Of a stretch of DNA of 64,000 nucleotides, positions 59,427 to 64,000 are shown piece after piece. The stretch covers positions 319,001 to 383,000 of the forward strand of contig JABMCL010001782.1 in the NCBI GenBank assembly GCA_018857735.1, given 5' to 3'. The translations under genes were made by a program, and so were the position numbers. Numbering within the stretch: position 1 is the stretch's first letter; every line of letters starts with the position of its first letter. This DNA is from Alviniconcha marisindica. Taxonomy: Eukaryota > Mollusca > Gastropoda > Provannidae. The notes under the pieces are model-generated. The model saw only the letters and a list, made by a program, of their open reading frames with translations, was not told where the DNA came from and did not search any database.

Positions 59427-61957
59427 CTGCAAACAGAAAACAGGCAAGGCAAAATTGTGAAAATATTCTGGTTATAATTCTGAAATGGTGTTAGTTATAT
59501 TCAATATTGTATCAAGGACTCTTTACATTTATGGATATCTCTCTAAATTTATGGATATCAGACAAGACCTGGCTGAAGATGTTTTAACGTTATGGTCTCT
59601 GCTGCTGTCTTGCACTGCTGTGAATTGTGATGATAACAGCAGTGCCACATCTTGCAAAGGGCAACCAGACATAATATAATTATTATGTTTGGATTTCTGT
59701 CTTGCAGACTAAAAAAACAACAACAGCAGCTTTTGGCCATTATCAGTAATGGCATCTTCTTCTGTGTTCCTCTTTTTGTGGAGGTAGTACACCTATTTTT
59801 TGAGTCATTGTGAAGGTGACCATTTTCCATTCCCCAGCCACTTGGGTAACCACACCCCATCTTGCAACATTGACAAGTCACAGTTGTGTGTTGTATTTGT
59901 AACCAGCATGCTGTAAATGAGAAGCAGGCAAGAAATGATTTCGTATGTTAAAGGCCCAGCCTCATTGCAGAAACATTCCATCTTGCACAAGAGACTGTCC
60001 TATGTCATGGGCAACACTGCAAGTGGAAGTGAAACAAGCAGACATAACTTTAGATGTTAAGGCTCCCTTGTGACAGAGATGTGCCATGTTGCAACATTTA
60101 CAGTCACAGCCACGCACTGTAACCAGCACTCTGCAAAGGGCAACCAGATATATATATAGAGAGATAGATATATATATATATATATATATATATTATGTTG
60201 GGGTTTCTGTCTTGATGTCCTATATTATGTTCGGGTTTCTGTCTTAATGTCTTATCTCATGGGCAACACACACTCTGCAAGTGAACGTAGAACAAGCAGA
60301 CATGATTTAAGCCTAAGGCGTTAAGGCTCCTTTGCCTTGAGACGGAGATGTGCCATGTTGAAACAGTGACAGTCACAGCCATGTGTTCTAACCAGCACTC
60401 TGCAAGTGGTTAAAAACTGTGACATGATTAAAGATGTGCAGGTTCCCGTCTTGTGATGACTGTCGAGCTACTGCATCTTGTTACAGCTATAGTTCCAAGT
60501 CAAAACTTTCACTTAACAAGTGAAACCCACGCAAGATGTCTTAAATATACTTGCTACTGACACATGCGTATGGATGGGGCAGGGACATAGCTCAGGTGGT
60601 TGAGCATCAGGTCCGGTGAGCTGCTGACACAACTCTGACTCACTGGAGCAAGGGATTTTTCTCCCCAAGTCAACTTTCAGTGCAGACTCTGTAAATTATA
60701 GTGTTTGTACAGCTGCTGGATGCCATTGCAGGCATCAACGTTTCAGAGCATATTTAAAAACTCAAACATTGGCAGCCATACCCAAGTTCAGACACACACA
60801 AGAATACAACACACACTAGGTAAATCCTTGAAGGTGGCATAACTACCCAAGTGGCTGGGGAACTGAAAATGGTCGCATACACGACTCAAAAAATAGGTGT
60901 ACTACCTCCCAAAAAGAGGAACACAGAAGATGTTGTTACTGATAATGGCCAAAAGCTGTTTTTCAGTCTGTAAGTTGTCAGTTTTGTTTTTGGCTTGGTT
61001 CTTGGTGAGCACGTTAGTTCTGACTGTTTTTCATTCCTTGTTCTTTGCGTTCATGGAATGGGCTATGTTCTCAAATGTGTAGCAATAGCACATCAAAGAA
61101 GACATTATTATTATTATTAAACTTTGGGGGGGGGGTGTGGGGGGGGAGGTCACTTGTAAAAGCAGTTTATTGGGCAGTTCAGGTGGGGTTGTTACTCCCT
61201 TGCTTTTTACCCAGCATCGCTTAAGTCCCTTGGCCACTTTTACTTCCGGTGTGCACTTTCTTCAAAATGGAAGGCGGTGACAGTGAATTTGTGAAGTTTA
61301 CACTGCTAACTTTAAAGGCTTTTTTGAAGGCACGTTGTCAGAATGTGTCTGGCAACAAGCAACAACTTGTTGCTCGTGTTACAGGATGCCCAAATCCGAC
61401 CCAATCACCTTTCCCATGTAATTTTTGCAACTGCAACAGTAGTGGCATTTGTATTGCTTCGCAATTCTAGGTTCACCTTCCATTGTTATACACAGCATGA
61501 AGCAACGCCTACTCAGAAATTGGCGTGGAAGTGATGCTGCAACCTCTCGCGACTGCTTGCGTGAAAGATTACAAAGGGCATTCACTCGTGCAAACCAGCT
61601 TTGCTGAACTGCAACAATAATGCTGTCATCTTGCGTTCACAGACTTTCAGGTCCTAACTGCTGGAGTCAACTGCTCTCTTACTTCTTACTCTATTGCAAA
61701 GAATCAGCCTTAATTGAAAGCCATCAATTGAGTTAATACTGTGGCTGCACAATGACAACCCCAAAATACAAAATACCACTGCAGTTGTTGATGACTGTGA
61801 GGAAAACCTGACCTACCTTGTGTCCTTCAAAGCGTTTATTTTTGTTCATTTTGTATGGCCGTTGTGTTGAGAAGACAGCTGCATAACCTGCCTGCGTCTG
61901 CGCCAGAAACTGGGGGAGTGAGGGATGCAGGCTTAGCCGCGTCACCGTGTAGCGCTC
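59208..61957 (-). CDS. WDR25: WD repeat-containing protein 25-like, C-terminal two exons (partial)
   Basis: Two exons on the minus strand join in phase 0 to give the last 119 residues of a WD40 beta-propeller. Exon 61817-61957 encodes ERYTVTRLSLHPSLPQFLAQ, then TQAGYAAVFSTQRPYKMNKN and a segment ending RFEGHK. Exon 59208-59426 encodes SSGYNIGLSLSQDGGLVYSG, SSDGKLHCYSF, then AAHPVLPSVVAG and ends WDGDIVLFQ with stop TAG. The pattern RxEGHK, then SGSSDGxxxxYSF, then HPVLPSVxAxxxWxGD, fits the WDR25 C-terminus as I remember it. WDR25 is a poorly characterised WD protein. The 5' part, with most of the propeller, lies beyond the right edge. I found no further exon between 61958 and 64000. Confidence 0.8.
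59640..60412 (-). repeat. Decayed copies of the WDR25 last-exon boundary inside the intron
   Basis: Segments at about 59857-59931, 60083-60148 and 60352-60410 (and a short one near 59640) resemble the exon edge ccatcttgtgacagtgacag, then taaccagaactctgcaaac. They share the aaccagcactctgcaa block that contains the splice acceptor. Frames are lost. Confidence 0.65.
60152..60194 (+). repeat. (TA)n microsatellite
   Basis: TA run with gagagatagata interruption. Confidence 0.9.
60580..60720 (+). mobile_element. tRNA-derived SINE head, degraded
   Basis: Contains gggacatagctcaggtggtt (box A-like), then tttttctccccaagtcaact and ttcagtgcagactct, which align with the family A body. Box B is not recognisable. 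It lies in the WDR25 intron. Confidence 0.55.
61817..61957 (-). CDS. WDR25: WDR25-like penultimate coding exon
   Basis: 47 codons, acceptor tttcag, donor AAG/gtaggt, phase 0 at both ends. It encodes the blade containing FLAQTQAGYAAVFSTQRPYK and ends RFEGHK. Confidence 0.82.
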
Positions 61958-64000
61958 CTGAAAGGCAAATCATAGTCATGGTATATTACTGATTAGTCTT
62001 CAGAAAACAGGCTTGATATCTTGTACCAGTTGGACAAAACATGTTTCTGATAAGATCTAAACACACAAAAGGTTAAAAACAATTCTGATTTTAATATGAC
62101 CATACAAAATGAAACATGTTTTGATAAAGCTGATTGTTTTCAGTGGAAAAGCACTTGATATCTTGTACCAGTTGGACAAAACATGTTTTTGACAAGATCT
62201 AAACACACAAAAGGTTAAAAACAATTCTGATTTTAATATGACCATACAAAACGAAACATGTTTTGATAAAGCTGATTGTTTTCAGTGGAAAAGCAAAACA
62301 AAACAAACAGCAAAAAAAAAAAAAAAAAAAAGAGAGAAAAAAGAAGAAAGATAAATCATACATGGTGTCAATGAACCTCTCAAAGACAATGATTGAAGTT
62401 GAAACATCACCATCAATCTAGGCACAATGTATTAAAACAAAATGAACCAAATGAAAAAACAAAAACAAAAAACCCTGCAAAAACAAGAACAGCAAAAAGC
62501 ACCAAAGATATAAGATGCACAGTCCTAATCTTTACCAATAATAATAATTTAAAAAAAGAAATGTAATCTATTGCAGTTAAAATCTGTGCACACAAACTTA
62601 AACTCAACGTAGTTCAAATAAAAATGACCTGGTTTGGGTTCAGCAAATAAAGACAAAAAATCCTAATCCTATTAAAACAACACACCCGTCCAAAAAAGGC
62701 AACTTGTAAGTGTGTAAGCATGCATATTTTAATTTATTCAAAGTCCAGTCTAGCAAGAAGATGCATCATTCAAATGCCAGTGCACACAAACTATGGATTT
62801 CCTTGTATTACATTACCCCTACTATATTACAAGCAGATGAGCAGGCCATTTCCCTTTTTTTTCAGTCTAGTCAGACAGTCTAGTCATTCCTCAGAAGCAG
62901 TGTATGTCTCCCCCCCCCCTCTTTTTTTGTCGAAAGCAGATGAGAAGGCCATTCCCCCCATTTTTCAGCCTAGTGAGACTCGGTGAGTCATTTCCTCAGA
63001 AACAGTGTACATCCTTTTTTTTTAAAGGGAATACCGAGCTTGTTCCTGAGAAATGACCCAGTCACCAGCATTGCATTTCCTTTTTAACTTAACTGTTTGG
63101 TTGTTAGGCACATAAAACGCTTCAGGACGAATGAAGCCTGTGGTGCGTGCACACATGCGCACGCACACACGTGTGTGTGCGTGTGTGGCTTCTCATAAAT
63201 GCAATCTTTCAACCCCGGAACACAGTGACTTTGTCACCTTCAATTTAATTTTCTCTTTACTTGGTATTAAGGTATATAGCGACATGCATAATCCCATTTA
63301 CAGAACATGTCTACACTAACTGATTTAGTCACTATACATACTGTTACAGTGTTAAAGCATACTGTTACAGTGTTAAGTCATTTGTTTTTTTCACTTTACG
63401 ACCCCCAAAAATATTGGCTGGATTCATGCATCAGAAATGTGGATATTGGTGGATAGTTGGTGAAGCAATCACTCTGGACAGGTCTAGATAGAAGTCACTG
63501 GCTCTAATTCATCCAGCCACCAAATGACTGTTTCATTGACATTTTGCTTACAAAATCATAAAACCCCAAAGATCAAATCTTTCTTCACTCTTGTGCATAC
63601 ATGTATGTGCAACTGAACACAGTGAATGAATAATCACTTCCTGCTCAATGCTGACATTACTTGGTTATCAAGCGGTTCAGCCATGACCCAGTTTGAAAGC
63701 ATTGTTCATAAATACGCAGAAGGATGTGGCTTGTTCAGAAACAAGGTAAATATGGAAAATACCATTTTAAGTAAGTAAACATAAAAAAACATATGGCTTA
63801 TTTATTATTAGGGACAGACAATTACCCTTGCATATTGTGCAGTCTTTTTTATTCAAGCAGATATTATGAACCAACAGTCCACACCTCTAAACCCCAAACC
63901 CCTCAAAAAAGGGAAATAGAAAATAACACACACACACACACACAATCACAAAAAAAGTTAGTTACTGGGAGCGGGTGGGGTACCAATGCCAATGGAGGAG
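61958..64000 (-). other. Probable WDR25 intron running off the window
   Basis: An A/T-rich stretch with a 141-bp two-copy tandem repeat (62012-62296), A-rich tracts near 62310, pyrimidine runs near 62910 and a short CA/GT run near 63160. I could not identify any WD-type exon in it on the minus strand. Confidence 0.5.
62012..62296 (+). repeat. 141-bp two-copy tandem
   Basis: cttgatatcttgtaccagtt, then ggacaaaacatgttt, aggttaaaaacaattctgat and gctgattgttttcagtggaa repeat with very few differences. Confidence 0.93.

Overview
The window looks like nuclear DNA of an invertebrate animal, most plausibly a gastropod or other mollusc. The support is intron-rich genes with GT-AG splice sites, animal-specific ciliary and motor genes, very abundant (CT)n, (CA)n and (GA)n microsatellites, many minisatellites, two tRNA-derived SINE families and several 5'-truncated LINE ends. 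The species assignment is inference. Gene models below were built by eye from translations, splice sites and remembered family alignments.

Layout. From 1 to about 35.6 kb there is no gene I can name. This part holds SINEs, LINE ends with visible target-site duplications, minisatellites (13.7-14.6 kb, 19.3-20.5 kb, 21.6-22.0 kb, 27.6-27.8 kb), long microsatellites and a GC-richer stretch (4.7-6.0 kb) with two weak candidate first exons on opposite strands. From 35.7 to 53.6 kb, on the minus strand, lies a complete 14-coding-exon DYNC2LI1 gene (dynein-2 light intermediate chain, about 349 aa). Its introns carry several minisatellites, a TIR element and a decayed partial copy of one exon. From 54.05 to 57.64 kb, on the plus strand, lies KIFBP (KIF-binding protein, 605 aa, two coding exons), head-to-head with DYNC2LI1. 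From 59.2 kb to the right edge, on the minus strand, are the last two coding exons of a WDR25-like WD-repeat gene, tail-to-tail with KIFBP and continuing beyond the window.

DYNC2LI1 and KIFBP both act on microtubule motors: dynein-2 in retrograde intraflagellar transport, and KIFBP as an inhibitor and adaptor of kinesins. Their first coding ATGs are about 436 bp apart, so a shared bidirectional promoter is likely.

The most unusual signal is a set of four tiny palindromes of 24-42 bp, all built from CATGGACC arms around a TA-rich centre. Each is flanked by an 8-bp direct repeat (exact in two copies, 7 of 8 in the other two). They look like minimal hAT-type mobile elements reduced to their two terminal inverted repeats.
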